A stretch of 64,000 nucleotides of DNA from JAVBNF01 sp031551725 (GTDB lineage: Bacteria > Bacteroidota > Bacteroidia > Bacteroidales > P3): assembly GCA_031551725.1 (NCBI GenBank), contig JAVBNF010000001.1, positions 1 to 64,000 on the forward strand. Direction: 5' to 3'. The notes under the pieces were generated by a model. It was not told the DNA's origin, ran no database searches, and worked only from the letters and a program-made list of their open reading frames with translations. Within the stretch, counting starts at the first letter, position 1, and every line of letters starts with the position of its first letter. Below, piece by piece: positions 49,687 to 59,479 of this stretch. The translations under genes and the position numbers were made by a program.

Positions 49687-52047
49687 TTATCGTTTTATAA
49701 TTTTATATCTTATTTCGCCTTGATCTGTTTGGATACGGACTGTATAAACACCAATAACCAAGTTTTGCAAATCCAAACTGATTTCATGTTGTTTCAAAAC
49801 ACTTGGCGACGGAATGCGCACTACATCATTAATATCCAACACGTCGATTTGGGTAATAAAAACATCATCCGATTGTTTTACCGCAAGGAAATTACTAACC
49901 GGATTGGGATATACAATTACTTTTTCGTTAAGTCCCTCAACCCTAACAGGAATCGTGGTTACTTTTTGGATAATGGTAATTGTTGTGATTAAACTTCCGC
50001 TCTTTTCCTTCAAAGTCAATGTTGCCGTTCTGTCTCCCGGCCCGGCATTCATCTGATTGGGCCCCACACTAACCGATGCGTTTCCGGTTCCTGTTATATT
50101 GGAAACATTGATCCATTCGGGAATTCCTGTAATTATCCATTCGACATTGGACTGAATATCCAAGGTTTGTGCCGTAAAATTATTGAATGTAAAACTACTA
50201 CTGCCGGCATTAACATAAGGTTTTGCCGCCTGCGTAATGTATATTTTTTTTGTAAGCGAATTCATTGTAACTATAACTGTATCAAAACGCTCCGCTCCAT
50301 TATTCACTCCGGCAGAAATAGTCATACTGCCGTTTCCGCTTCCGGAATTGGGACTGATTGACAACCACGATTGTTTTTTTGCAGCCGTCCACGAAGCGCT
50401 GGCTGTAATACTCACAGCCGTGTCGCCTCCATTTGCTGTGTAATTTATAGTATTTTTTGATGTTAAAAGCTGTTCTGCTCCGCCTTTGAAAGCAAAATTT
50501 ATCTGATTACCATTCCTTGTAATTGATGTTAATGGCGCGTTTAATGATGTATTGTTGTTTAATTTAGGACTGTATGAATTGGTACTCATATATGGGAAGG
50601 GATCTCCGGACAAAGAAAGTTCGGAGTCATTATCATCGGCACGAACCAGGTTCACGCCAAGCGGCGACTGATTATTAACTGTATTCTTAAACCACTCATC
50701 TGCATCATAAGTGATATGCCAGATCAACAATCCTTTTCCGGGTAAATAAGCATCCCAGCCTGTTTGCTGGCGGTTTTCAAACATGAAAAACTCCGAAGGG
50801 TTCGGATTTTTTCCATTCAAATTAGGGGTTGTTTGGGCTAAAATATATGCTTTGTTTTCGGATGAAAGCGGATTCAAGGTTATAGTTGCCGGAGCAGAAA
50901 GGACATCGGGCACGAGCCAACCGGCGAAAAAACGATCGTAAGAGGAATATAAAGGAGGTGTCCGCCCATTATTTAAATAAGGACCGTAATCCATAATACT
51001 CCATGTGTTTAATGTATTCACCGAACATTCCGTTCCTGCCGTGCAATAACAATCGGGTAAGCCCAAAACATGCGAAAATTCGTGTGTAAAAGTACCGATG
51101 CCACACATATTACTGCCCGAACTCCCTCTTAATTCGGAAGTACATGCATATTGCCAAACCTTTTTTCCATTAAACACCGTAGCTCCATACGGCACATACC
51201 ATTTGTGCGGCCAAATCGTTGAACTCGGAGCGTGTTCTGCTTCATTATATCCTGCATAATAAACAAAAACGTTATCCACATCTCCATCATTATCTGCATC
51301 ATATTGACTAAAATTCACTCCGGCATTAAATGCAGCCGTACAGGCATCCACAATCATTTGCTGTGGGCGTAAATCACTGCCGGAAGCATCATTCTCACCA
51401 TAATATTCATACGTTTGTGGCAAGTTGTAGGGCCCATACACATCAAACAGAGGGGTAAACGCACCACCTGACGAAGCAACAAAATAATCACGTGCACTTC
51501 CCGTTGCTCCATTTTTGCTATATCCCACTTGATTGAGCATATTCGTAAACTCTTGATTAGGATCAGATGCAATAAAGGAGCGGTTTGTAAAATTCACTAA
51601 TATTACGATGCTTCGTGGGCTTCCATTATTCGGAAATGCCTTTTGCGGAGCCGATTTTTGGGCGCTTTTAGCCATTTGCGTCCGTCCTTTGAACTGCAAA
51701 GAACCGCCGTATTTCAATTGTTTTTCTTGCGAAAGTGTTGATATATATGCGGCTTCTTCTGCCTTTCGGCCTTTCTTACCGTGCGCCATCACTTTGCTCG
51801 GCTTAAAAGTGCCCTGTTCGTTAGGCTCTCCATATACCCATACGTCTTCAGCATTTTTTACAATCACAATATTATCTTCTGTGGAATTGTATTTATAATG
51901 TTCATCGCCTCGCAGGTAAACTTCAAGTACGGAACCATCGGGCTGCAAAACAGGCACCGGAGTTCGAATTGCAGGTACCGCCTGCAATTGTTGGGAAAAA
52001 CCAAACAGCAGTGCAAAAAGAGAAAAAACAAGTAATTTTGTTTTCAT
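49687..52047 (-). CDS. Secreted M6 family metalloprotease with T9SS type A signal (paralogue)
   Basis: 786 residues. Same plan as 45474-48998: signal peptide (FALLFGFSQQLQAVPA), M6 domain with GTFTHEFSHVLGLPDCY near 319 and zinc ligands intact, then two BACON-like modules (each about 90 residues with 'W-L-S-I-S-P-N-S-G-S-G-N' and 'W-I-N-V-S-N-I-T-G-T-G-N'), and a type A sorting domain (EKVIVYPNPVSNFLAVKQ...). It is shorter than its paralogue, lacking the fibronectin-like and further BACON modules. The N-terminal halves are more similar than the C-terminal parts. Confidence 0.9.
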   Translation of the reverse strand: MKTKLLVFSLFALLFGFSQQLQAVPAIRTPVPVLQPDGSVLEVYLRGDEHYKYNSTEDNIVIVKNAEDVWVYGEPNEQGTFKPSKVMAHGKKGRKAEEAAYISTLSQEKQLKYGGSLQFKGRTQMAKSAQKSAPQKAFPNNGSPRSIVILVNFTNRSFIASDPNQEFTNMLNQVGYSKNGATGSARDYFVASSGGAFTPLFDVYGPYNLPQTYEYYGENDASGSDLRPQQMIVDACTAAFNAGVNFSQYDADNDGDVDNVFVYYAGYNEAEHAPSSTIWPHKWYVPYGATVFNGKKVWQYACTSELRGSSGSNMCGIGTFTHEFSHVLGLPDCYCTAGTECSVNTLNTWSIMDYGPYLNNGRTPPLYSSYDRFFAGWLVPDVLSAPATITLNPLSSENKAYILAQTTPNLNGKNPNPSEFFMFENRQQTGWDAYLPGKGLLIWHITYDADEWFKNTVNNQSPLGVNLVRADDNDSELSLSGDPFPYMSTNSYSPKLNNNTSLNAPLTSITRNGNQINFAFKGGAEQLLTSKNTINYTANGGDTAVSITASASWTAAKKQSWLSISPNSGSGNGSMTISAGVNNGAERFDTVIVTMNSLTKKIYITQAAKPYVNAGSSSFTFNNFTAQTLDIQSNVEWIITGIPEWINVSNITGTGNASVSVGPNQMNAGPGDRTATLTLKEKSGSLITTITIIQKVTTIPVRVEGLNEKVIVYPNPVSNFLAVKQSDDVFITQIDVLDINDVVRIPSPSVLKQHEISLDLQNLVIGVYTVRIQTDQGEIRYKIIKR

Positions 52048-52080
52048 AATATATCCTTTCTTTTGTGCTACGATTATTTA

Positions 52081-53382
52081 TCAATTTAGGAGGTAAACAT
52101 TTGAAACCGTACCCGGAATTTCTTTGTTTACAACCGTGACAATTCCATGTATATTAAGTCTTGCAGTCACGTTTTTTCCGGTGTGCAAATCAAGTCCGCT
52201 AAAGAGAATCCCATCTTCCTTAACACTCAATATCTTGTCTATTTCATAATTTAAAACGGCAAATTCATCTAAGTCATAGTACAATGACGTTGCACCGGTT
52301 TCAATATCAATCAGCGTAAATTGCAAGGTGGTTTTATCAAAATAAAATAATTTGTCGTTCGAAACCATATTCGCTCTAACGGAACACGGACTTGCTTTAT
52401 ATGCTTCTGCACTCGAAAGATTAAGAATCTCGCCGCTTTGGCTAAATATAATTTGCCCTTGAACTTGGTGAAAATAATTTTCATAACTACAATTACTACA
52501 GTTGTAGTTCTCAATCTCAACATTTATATTTTTTTCAACAGTCGTTCCTTCCTCTGTTATTTTAACTAAATAAAATTGGAGCGCTGCACTACGATCCATC
52601 ATAATACAATACATCTCGCCATCGGTTCCTTTCCAAACAAAGATTAGCTCTGTCGTTTCTGAACTCATCGAAACATTCGCATAACCACCATCCGCATAAC
52701 GGTATCTCAATTTCCCTTCTGTCAAATTCTCCGATTTGTAGTTATACAACGCATTTCCAATATTATCAGTACAAAAACCTGTTAAAAAATCATTGGCAAC
52801 AGATAAATCTTCAAACATAAAAGAACTGGGAGATAAGATAGACATTTTATGTAAAGTGGACTTGTAGGGAGAAAAATCTGGACATCTTGAGAAATAGATG
52901 TCGCCGAATTTGTCTTCTTGAATATTGCCCATATTTAAAGGAAACAATAGAGAAGGATGATAGATATTTCCACTGATATAAGGGTCGAAATCAGATGGTG
53001 TTTTGAAAGCACTTCCGTCTGTCCTATCCACAAAATAAAAGTCCGAAACACCAAAATGATTCCACAAATTAAGGATAATATATTTCTTTAATATGGTAAC
53101 ACTCGCCGTATTCATCCCTTTTATAGTATCGCCATTATTATTCAAAAATACAACCTCAACCGTTTTTTCTCCTCCATTTGAAGAATCGCCAACAACGGCA
53201 TATAATTTGGGGCTTGCTTCGCCGGAGGAAATAAACAATATTTTTGCATTTTGAATATCCACTTTTGCCACATCTTTAGGAGAAGCTGAAGGATTCAAAT
53301 TCGAATTAACAGCATCTTCCAATTTAGAACAAGAGGAAAAAATAAATGACAAGAGCATTAAAAGTAGCAAAGGCTTTTTCAT
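52081..53382 (-). CDS. Hypothetical lipoprotein
   Basis: 433 residues. Signal segment MKKPLLLLMLLSFIFSSC with a good lipobox (FSSC). The mature part is beta-rich, with repeated short segments suggesting a beta-propeller or similar ('YRYADGGYANVSM', 'LFYFDKTTLQFTLIDIETG', 'GILFSGLDLHTGKNVTARL'). No characterised domain recognised. It has a 17-base gap to the asparaginase gene. Confidence 0.6.
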   Translation of the reverse strand: MKKPLLLLMLLSFIFSSCSKLEDAVNSNLNPSASPKDVAKVDIQNAKILFISSGEASPKLYAVVGDSSNGGEKTVEVVFLNNNGDTIKGMNTASVTILKKYIILNLWNHFGVSDFYFVDRTDGSAFKTPSDFDPYISGNIYHPSLLFPLNMGNIQEDKFGDIYFSRCPDFSPYKSTLHKMSILSPSSFMFEDLSVANDFLTGFCTDNIGNALYNYKSENLTEGKLRYRYADGGYANVSMSSETTELIFVWKGTDGEMYCIMMDRSAALQFYLVKITEEGTTVEKNINVEIENYNCSNCSYENYFHQVQGQIIFSQSGEILNLSSAEAYKASPCSVRANMVSNDKLFYFDKTTLQFTLIDIETGATSLYYDLDEFAVLNYEIDKILSVKEDGILFSGLDLHTGKNVTARLNIHGIVTVVNKEIPGTVSNVYLLN

Positions 53383-53399
53383 AAAAAGATGTATTTAAT

Positions 53400-54431
53400 T
53401 TAATAATTGATCGTTATTTCGCCGCAAACAGCCGTTTGCAGTTGTTCTTTAATATCTTCGTTCGAACGATTTTCGCCGCACAAAAGCATCATCTTGCACA
53501 CGGCGGATTCGGTAGTAATATCGTGGCCACTGATAACACCGGCCTCCAACAGCTCCACACTGGCCTGATATTTACCCATTTCCACAGCTCCGGCTTTGCA
53601 TTGAGTTACATTTAAAATAATTAATCCGCGAGCAACTGCATTTTTCAACGCAGTCGAAAGCCATTCGCTGGTAGGAGCGTTACCGGAACCGTAAGTTTCC
53701 AAAATCACACCTTTAATTTTCGGCGTGTTTAGTAAATGTTCCACCACTTCCTGCGAAATGCCGGGATAAATTTTCAAAATCAACACATGCGGATTGACCT
53801 GTTTGTGAACAGTCAATTTGTTTGCATTTCGATGCAAAATCAAATGATCTTGATATTTGATATGAATACCGATTTCCGCTAAAGCAGGATAATTTCCGGA
53901 ATAAAAAGCATTGAAGTTTTCGGCATTAATTTTGGTGGTGCGGTTGCCACGATAGAGCGTGTTTTCAAAGCAAATACAAACTTCCGGAACCATCGGTAAG
54001 CCCTTGTCGTTTTTGGCGGCGGCAATTTCAATGGAGTTAATCAAATTATCTTTTCCATCGCTGCGCAAAATGCCGAGTGGTAGCTGCGACCCCGTAAGAA
54101 TAACTGGTTTTTGCAGCCCTTCGAGCATAAAACTCAATGCAGAAGCGGAATACGACATGGTGTCTGTTCCGTGCAAAACCACAAAACCATCGTATTTATC
54201 GTAATTTTTCTCAATTTGTTCGGCAATTTTCACCCAATAATCGGGATTCATATCCGACGAGTCGATAATATGTTCAAAACAATAAGTGTCGATGTCCACA
54301 CCCAAATTATCCAAACCGGGAACCGATTCCAACAATGCATCAAAGTTGAATGGTGCCAAGGCTTTTGTTATCGGATCCATCACCATGCCGATGGTACCGC
54401 CGGTGTATATTACGAGAACTGAAGGTGTCAT
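53400..54431 (-). CDS. Type I L-asparaginase
   Basis: 343 residues without signal peptide. Both catalytic threonine motifs are present: IYTGGTIGMVMD near residue 9 and VVLHGTDTMSYSASAL near 84, plus the C-terminal region. It hydrolyses asparagine to aspartate and ammonia in the cytoplasm. The upstream intergenic contains an ATTAGGAATTGAG microrepeat. No nitrogen-metabolism neighbours. Confidence 0.93.
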   Translation of the reverse strand: MTPSVLVIYTGGTIGMVMDPITKALAPFNFDALLESVPGLDNLGVDIDTYCFEHIIDSSDMNPDYWVKIAEQIEKNYDKYDGFVVLHGTDTMSYSASALSFMLEGLQKPVILTGSQLPLGILRSDGKDNLINSIEIAAAKNDKGLPMVPEVCICFENTLYRGNRTTKINAENFNAFYSGNYPALAEIGIHIKYQDHLILHRNANKLTVHKQVNPHVLILKIYPGISQEVVEHLLNTPKIKGVILETYGSGNAPTSEWLSTALKNAVARGLIILNVTQCKAGAVEMGKYQASVELLEAGVISGHDITTESAVCKMMLLCGENRSNEDIKEQLQTAVCGEITINY

Positions 54432-54493
54432 ATAATTAGGAATTGAGAATTAGGAATTAGGAAGTTAGGCTTTCTTCAATTCCTAATTTCTAA
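54432..54493. repeat. ATTAGGAATTGAG microrepeat
   Basis: AATTAGGAATTGAGAATTAGG, then AGTTAGGCTTTC and inverted CCTAATTTCTAATT: an imperfect hairpin that probably also serves as terminator for serS. Confidence 0.55.
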
Positions 54494-55768
54494 TTAATCA
54501 ATCAAATCAAATTTAGTGTACGGAACCAACGCTGCCGGAATACGGATCCCTTCGGGTGTTTGGTTATTTTCCAAAAGGGCTGCTACAATCCGCGGAAGCG
54601 CAAGTGCACTGCCATTTAAGGTATGTACCAACATCGTCTTTCCTGTTTCATCTTTGAAACGGCATTTCATACGATTGGCTTGAAACGACTCAAAATTTGA
54701 AACAGAACTCACTTCCAACCAGCGTTGCTGCGCTGCAGAATACACTTCGAAATCGTATGTCAAAGCAGATGTAAATCCCATATCGCCGCCGCACAAACGC
54801 AAAACACGAAACGGTAGTTCGAGTTTTCTCAATAACGAAGTCACGTGGGCAACCATTTCTTCCAATGCTTGGTATGATTTTTCAGGATGTTGAACTTGCA
54901 CAATTTCCACTTTATCGAATTGATGCAAACGATTTAATCCGCGCACATCTTTTCCATAAGAGCCTGCTTCACGGCGAAAACAGGAAGAATAAGCCACATT
55001 TTTTATCGGCAACTGTGAGCCTTGCAACAGAACATCGCGGTAAATATTGGTTACAGGTACTTCTGCGGTAGGAATCAAATACAAATCGTCGAGCGGAGCA
55101 TAATACATCTGTCCGTCTTTATCCGGAAGTTGTCCGGTACCATAGCCCGAAGCGGCGTTTACCAACAACGGCGGTTGAATTTCGTGATATCCGGCATCGA
55201 TAGCGCTTTCCAAAAAGAAATTAATCAAAGCGCGTTGCAAACGGGCGCCTTTTCCTTTGTAGACGGGAAATCCTGCGCCGGTGATTTTGTTTCCGAGTTC
55301 GAAATCCACAATATCATATTTTGCGGTCAACTCCCAATGCGGAAGCGCGTCTTTGGGCAATGTTGGGATATTTCCTTCTTGCGAAACAATTTCATTGTCT
55401 TCGGCCGATTTCCCTTCGCGAACGCTTTCATGAGGCGTGTTTGGAATCGTCAGCATAATTTGCTCAAGCGATTTTTCGAATTTATCAAGTTCTTCGTCAA
55501 TACTTTTTCCTTGTTCTTTGAGTTGGGCTACTTTTTCTTTGATTTGCTGTGCCAAATCGGCTTTTCCTTCTTTCATATAAGTGCCAACTTCTTTAGAAAG
55601 ACGGTTGATTTCACTCAAAACCTCATCGGATTTTTGTTTTAATTCGCGACGGTGTTTATCAAGCTGAAGAGCTTCTGAAATTTTCTCGGCAGCATCTTTG
55701 AAATTGCGTTTTTTAAGGCTTTCGATAATTTTGTCCGCGTTTTCACGGATGTTTTGGATTGGCAACAT
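54494..55768 (-). CDS. serS: Seryl-tRNA synthetase
   Basis: 424 residues, standard length. N-terminal coiled coil (residues about 25-110, LDKHRRELKQKSDEVLSEIN...). Class II motif 2 (YSSCFRREAGSYGKDVRGLN near 268) and motif 3 (LNGSALALPRIVAALLENNQ near 384). Ser-tRNA synthesis. Promoter immediately upstream. Confidence 0.97.
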   Translation of the reverse strand: MLPIQNIRENADKIIESLKKRNFKDAAEKISEALQLDKHRRELKQKSDEVLSEINRLSKEVGTYMKEGKADLAQQIKEKVAQLKEQGKSIDEELDKFEKSLEQIMLTIPNTPHESVREGKSAEDNEIVSQEGNIPTLPKDALPHWELTAKYDIVDFELGNKITGAGFPVYKGKGARLQRALINFFLESAIDAGYHEIQPPLLVNAASGYGTGQLPDKDGQMYYAPLDDLYLIPTAEVPVTNIYRDVLLQGSQLPIKNVAYSSCFRREAGSYGKDVRGLNRLHQFDKVEIVQVQHPEKSYQALEEMVAHVTSLLRKLELPFRVLRLCGGDMGFTSALTYDFEVYSAAQQRWLEVSSVSNFESFQANRMKCRFKDETGKTMLVHTLNGSALALPRIVAALLENNQTPEGIRIPAALVPYTKFDLID

Positions 55769-55790
55769 AACTTAATTATATATAATTATA

Positions 55791-55822
55791 CAAAGTTACG
55801 AAAAAAAGTAACGAGTGACAAG
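55791..55822 (-). promoter_or_regulatory. serS promoter
   Basis: CTTG (55822-55819), a 20-base spacer and TAACTTTG (55798-55791). The -33 box lies within a GTGACAAGCAACAAG microrepeat. Confidence 0.65.
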
Positions 55823-55918
55823 CAACAAGCGATGATTTTTCAATTATATTCATTTATTTTTATCTCAAAAACAAAACACACTGAAAACGAAACAATTAAC
55901 AATTATTAACACTCTTTT

Positions 55919-55950
55919 CTTGGTAAATCCAAAAAAAAGTCGTAATTTTG
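55919..55950 (+). promoter_or_regulatory. rplU-rpmA promoter
   Basis: CTTG (55919-55922), 20 bases, TAATTTTG (55943-55950). Predicted start near 55958, so the leader is about 20 bases. Confidence 0.65.
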
Positions 55951-55976
55951 CCCTCCATTTAAAAAAATTATTCACT

Positions 55977-56285
55977 ATGTACGTAATTGTAGATATTGCG
56001 GGCCAACAGTTTAAGGTTTCAAAAGACCAATACTTGTTTGTACACCGTTTAGACGCTGAGGAAGGCGCTAAAGTGGAGTTCGAAAAAGTACTTTTGAAAG
56101 ACGAAAACGGAAAAGTCACCATCGGTGCGCCTGTTATCAGTGGTGCGAAGGTAACCGCCACCGTCCTCAAACATTTGAGAGGCGAAAAAGTTATCATTTT
56201 CAAGAAAAAACGTAGAAAAGGTTACCGTAAAACAAACGGTCACCGCGACTATTTGACTCAAATCAAAGTAGACGCCATTGCGTAA
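55977..56285 (+). CDS. rplU: 50S ribosomal protein L21
   Basis: 102 residues from the ATG at 55977 (MYVIVDIAGQQFKVSKDQYL); an in-frame upstream ATG falls in the promoter. KHLRGEKVIIFKKKRRKGY near 71 and RKTNGHRDYLTQIKV near the end match L21. It forms an operon with rpmA, 35 bases downstream. Confidence 0.97.
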   Translation: MYVIVDIAGQQFKVSKDQYLFVHRLDAEEGAKVEFEKVLLKDENGKVTIGAPVISGAKVTATVLKHLRGEKVIIFKKKRRKGYRKTNGHRDYLTQIKVDAIA

Positions 56286-56320
56286 TTCATTTAGTAACAA
56301 CTCAAAATCTTAAATAAGAA

Positions 56321-56569
56321 ATGGCACACAAAAAAGGGGTAGGTAGTTCGAACAACGGCCGTGAATCCCATAGCAAACGATTAGGAGTTAAAATTTTTGG
56401 CGGACAAGCTGCTATTGCTGGCAACATCATCGTTCGTCAACGTGGAACCGTTCATCATCCGGGTGTTAACGTAGGTATTGGCAAAGACCATACTTTGTTC
56501 GCTTTGGTTGACGGAACTGTTCAATTCAAAAGAAAACACGATAACAAATCCTACGTTTCGATCGTTTAA
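56321..56569 (+). CDS. rpmA: 50S ribosomal protein L27
   Basis: 82 residues; starts MAHKKGVGSSNNGRESHSKR with the GRES(H)SKRLGVK pattern and GNIIVRQRGTVHHPG. Sits in the peptidyl-transferase region of the ribosome. Confidence 0.97.
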   Translation: MAHKKGVGSSNNGRESHSKRLGVKIFGGQAAIAGNIIVRQRGTVHHPGVNVGIGKDHTLFALVDGTVQFKRKHDNKSYVSIV

Positions 56570-56592
56570 TTAATTATCGAAATGAAAATTTT

Positions 56593-56666
56593 GTAGGGGT
56601 TCAAAATATTGGACCCCTATTTTTTTATCCAATAACCCGTAGGGGTTCAATATTTTGAACCCCTAC
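56593..56666. repeat. Two GTAGGGGTTC palindromic repeats
   Basis: GTAGGGGTTC...GGACCCCTA (56593-56619) and GTAGGGGTTC...GAACCCCTAC (56639-56666), the second a near-perfect palindrome. They lie between the convergent rpmA and DUF2141 genes. Same family at 2986-3017. Confidence 0.8.
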
Positions 56667-56671
56667 CATTT

Positions 56672-57088
56672 TTATAATTCAACCAATTTGATGGAAATTG
56701 TTTGATCTTTGTTCAACACGAATACCATGTCTTGAGGTTTCATTTTCAATCCTATTTTCACGTTGTTGCTGAGTCCGATTGGTTCTTTCGGCATGCCGAT
56801 AAACGATTTATCCATTTTTTCGTTGGAATTTAAATCTTGATGCACAAAAACACCATACTCCCCCGATTTTAGCCCCTCAAAAACAATAGATTGTGGATTT
56901 TTTGTCGCAGCTTTTACAATTTTCCGCTCCGGTTTTTGGTTCGTATCGGTTTTTGACGCCGAAAAAACATATACAACGATATTTCCTTTTGCAGGCTTAA
57001 AATCAGAAATTTGAACAGTCAGTTTATATTGTGCCTGCGAACATAAACAAGAGAATAACAGCCCGAAAAATAAAAAAAATCGCTTCAT
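56672..57088 (-). CDS. DUF2141 protein
   Basis: 138 residues, signal peptide MKRFFLFFGLLFSCLCSQAQ. Matches the small secreted DUF2141 family: ISDFKPAKGNIVVYVFSAS, FEGLKSGEYGVFVHQDLNSN, GMPKEPIGLSNN. Predicted beta-sandwich; role unknown. Upstream (57135-57128) a TATCTTTG is present. Confidence 0.8.
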   Translation of the reverse strand: MKRFFLFFGLLFSCLCSQAQYKLTVQISDFKPAKGNIVVYVFSASKTDTNQKPERKIVKAATKNPQSIVFEGLKSGEYGVFVHQDLNSNEKMDKSFIGMPKEPIGLSNNVKIGLKMKPQDMVFVLNKDQTISIKLVEL

Positions 57089-57195
57089 AATTTTAATACA
57101 CGGAGTTAAAAATAAGGAATTTCTCTACAAAGATACCTTTTTTTTCATTTTTTTTATCTATCTTTACAAAATGATTTTGAAAAAATAGCAAGAAC

Positions 57196-58248
57196 ATGAA
57201 ATCCATTCGCTTAATATTGGTTCCTTTTGTGCCCATTTACGCGTTTGTTGTATGGATACGCAACTTGCTGTTCAATATTCATATTCTTCCTTCTCAGGCC
57301 GTTCCGAATTCTATTTGTGTCGGAAATATCTCTGCGGGTGGGACAGGTAAAACCCCACATGTTTCTTATTTAATTCATTTACTTCAAGATAAAGTACAAT
57401 TAAGTACAATTAGCCGTGGCTATGGCCGAAAGACAAATGGTTTTGTGCTGGCCACCGAGAAAAGTACGGCCTCCGAAATTGGCGACGAGCCGATGATTTT
57501 TACCAAATACATTCCGAAAATCCGCGTATGCGTAGACGGAAATCGCCGCCGTGCTCTACAAATGATCAAAAAAACATATCCTGAGACGAATTTTATTCTT
57601 TTTGATGATGGATTTCAGCATCGTTATATAAAACCCGGACTTTCGATTGTTTTAACAGATTTTTATCATCCTTTTTATGATGATTTTTTACTTCCTGCCG
57701 GTAATTTGCGCGAACGCCCACAAGGCGTAAGAAGAGCTGATATTATTGTAGTAACCAAATGTCCACGTGTTTTATCACCTATCACACGCGAAACGGTTTT
57801 GGAAGAATTAAAACCATTGCCTCATCAAAGTGTTTATTTTTCTTATTTGGAACATGGAAAAATGCGCGATATTCATGGAAACATTATTGAAATTGATAAG
57901 CGTTCACATTCATATTGTATACTGCTTACAGGTATTGCCAATCCTTATCCGCTGGAAGAACATTTGAAAAAAGAAATCACTGAAGTGGAGATAAAATCCT
58001 TCCGAGACCATCATTTTTTCAGTGAGAAAGAGCTTAAAAAACTTCGCACCTACTTTAATGACTATTACTGTAATCAAAAATATGTCATCACAACCGAAAA
58101 AGATCTGATGCGGATGAAAGATACGCCGCAATTTGAGATTATAAAGGATCTGCCATTGTGCTACGTCCCTGTTGAAGTGAAATTTTTTGATGAGGATAAC
58201 CTGGATTTTGACAAGAAAATAGTCGATTATGTTCACGAAAGCATCTGA
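57196..58248 (+). CDS. lpxK: Tetraacyldisaccharide 4'-kinase
   Basis: 350 residues. Lipid A biosynthesis: phosphorylates the 4' position of tetraacyldisaccharide-1-phosphate on the inner membrane. Walker A is ISAGGTGKTPHVSYL near 51, and FDDGFQHRYI near 136 (DDGxQH) is typical. N-terminal hydrophobic segment anchors it. Its last 20 bases overlap the PNP gene. Confidence 0.94.
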   Translation: MKSIRLILVPFVPIYAFVVWIRNLLFNIHILPSQAVPNSICVGNISAGGTGKTPHVSYLIHLLQDKVQLSTISRGYGRKTNGFVLATEKSTASEIGDEPMIFTKYIPKIRVCVDGNRRRALQMIKKTYPETNFILFDDGFQHRYIKPGLSIVLTDFYHPFYDDFLLPAGNLRERPQGVRRADIIVVTKCPRVLSPITRETVLEELKPLPHQSVYFSYLEHGKMRDIHGNIIEIDKRSHSYCILLTGIANPYPLEEHLKKEITEVEIKSFRDHHFFSEKELKKLRTYFNDYYCNQKYVITTEKDLMRMKDTPQFEIIKDLPLCYVPVEVKFFDEDNLDFDKKIVDYVHESI

Positions 58249-59044
58249 AACTACAGTTTATATTCAAAATAAAATTAACGGTTTTAAACCACAAATCGGC
58301 ATTATTCTTGGATCCGGATTGGGCGGATTGGTAGAGCATATTGATATTCAATATTCAATTGAATATCCTGAAATTCCAAATTTCCCTGTATCTACCGTTA
58401 AAGGACACGGCGGACGCCTCGTTTTCGGCACATTGAGCGGTAAAAATGTAATTGCCATGCAGGGCCGTTTCCATTATTATGAAGGCTACAACATGAAAGA
58501 AGTGGCCTATCCGGTGTTGATTATGAAACAACTCGGCATCTCACATTTGATCGTTTCTAATGCTTCCGGAGGGGTAAATCCCAATTTTTCCGTTGGCGAT
58601 ATTATGCTTATAACCGGCCACATCAACATGATGGCAACAAATCCCTTGATTGGTCCGAACGATGACCGTTTGGGAACACGTTTTCCAAGCATGCACGATG
58701 CCTATGATGCAAAATTGATTCAGAAAGCCCTGGACATTGGCAAAAAGAACAATATTAAATTACAAAAAGGTGTTTATGTTGCATTGAGCGGACCGACTTA
58801 CGAAACTCCGGCAGAATACCGCATGATTCGTGCTATTGGTGGCGATGCGGTAGGCATGTCCACTGTTCCTGAAACCATTATGGCACGTTATTTAGGTCTT
58901 GATGTTTTCGGATTATCCGTTATTTCCGATTTGGGCGGTGGTGAAGTGGCTGTTGAGGTTTCTCACGAAGAAGTCCTCGAAGCCGTTGGGAAATCCACGC
59001 CTTTGGTAGAACTTTTAGTAAAAGAATTGATAAAAGAAATTTAG
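58229..59044 (+). CDS. Purine-nucleoside phosphorylase
   Basis: 271 residues, class I trimeric PNP: GIILGSGLGGL near 28, VKGHGGRLVFG near 62, QGRFHYYEGYN, SNASGGVNPNFSVGD near 115, GPTYETPAEYRMIRAIGGDA near 190, GMSTVPE. Phosphorolysis of inosine and guanosine for salvage. Translational coupling with lpxK by 20-base overlap, though the two pathways are unrelated. Confidence 0.94.
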   Translation: MFTKASETTVYIQNKINGFKPQIGIILGSGLGGLVEHIDIQYSIEYPEIPNFPVSTVKGHGGRLVFGTLSGKNVIAMQGRFHYYEGYNMKEVAYPVLIMKQLGISHLIVSNASGGVNPNFSVGDIMLITGHINMMATNPLIGPNDDRLGTRFPSMHDAYDAKLIQKALDIGKKNNIKLQKGVYVALSGPTYETPAEYRMIRAIGGDAVGMSTVPETIMARYLGLDVFGLSVISDLGGGEVAVEVSHEEVLEAVGKSTPLVELLVKELIKEI

Positions 59045-59071
59045 TCTTTAATTTTGGAGATATATAATAAA

Positions 59072-59479
59072 ATGGATATTAGTCATATTCCAATAAATGT
59101 TGATAAAGTAATAAAACACTGGCAGGAATCATCCGATGCAGATTATAAAACAATGCTGGATTTACAAAAATCTAAATCATATAGTTGGGCGTTGTTTTTA
59201 GGGCATATCACCATAGAGAAATTGTTAAAAGCTCACTATGTGAAGCAACATAAAGCACATGCTCCATTTACACACAACTTATACCGATTAGCGGAGTTAG
59301 GAGGTCTTGAACTAAACGATGAACATGCTGACTGGCTCGACAAAATAACGACATTTAACATAAACGCTCGTTATGATGATTATAAAAAAGAATTTTATGC
59401 AATGTGTACGCCTGAGTTCACAAAAGAATGGATTGAGAAAATAAAACTTTTACAATCATGGATCAAGCAACAGCTTTAA
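59072..59479 (+). CDS. HEPN domain protein of a HEPN/MNT pair
   Basis: 135 residues from the ATG at 59072, behind a purine-rich GGAGAT. All-helical HEPN fold: DADYKTMLDLQKSKSYSWAL, LFLGHITIEKLLKAHYV, FTHNLYRLAELGG, FNINARYDDYKKEF. No clear RX4-6H RNase motif is present, so RNase activity is uncertain. Overlaps the nucleotidyltransferase by 22 bases. Confidence 0.78.
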   Translation: MDISHIPINVDKVIKHWQESSDADYKTMLDLQKSKSYSWALFLGHITIEKLLKAHYVKQHKAHAPFTHNLYRLAELGGLELNDEHADWLDKITTFNINARYDDYKKEFYAMCTPEFTKEWIEKIKLLQSWIKQQL

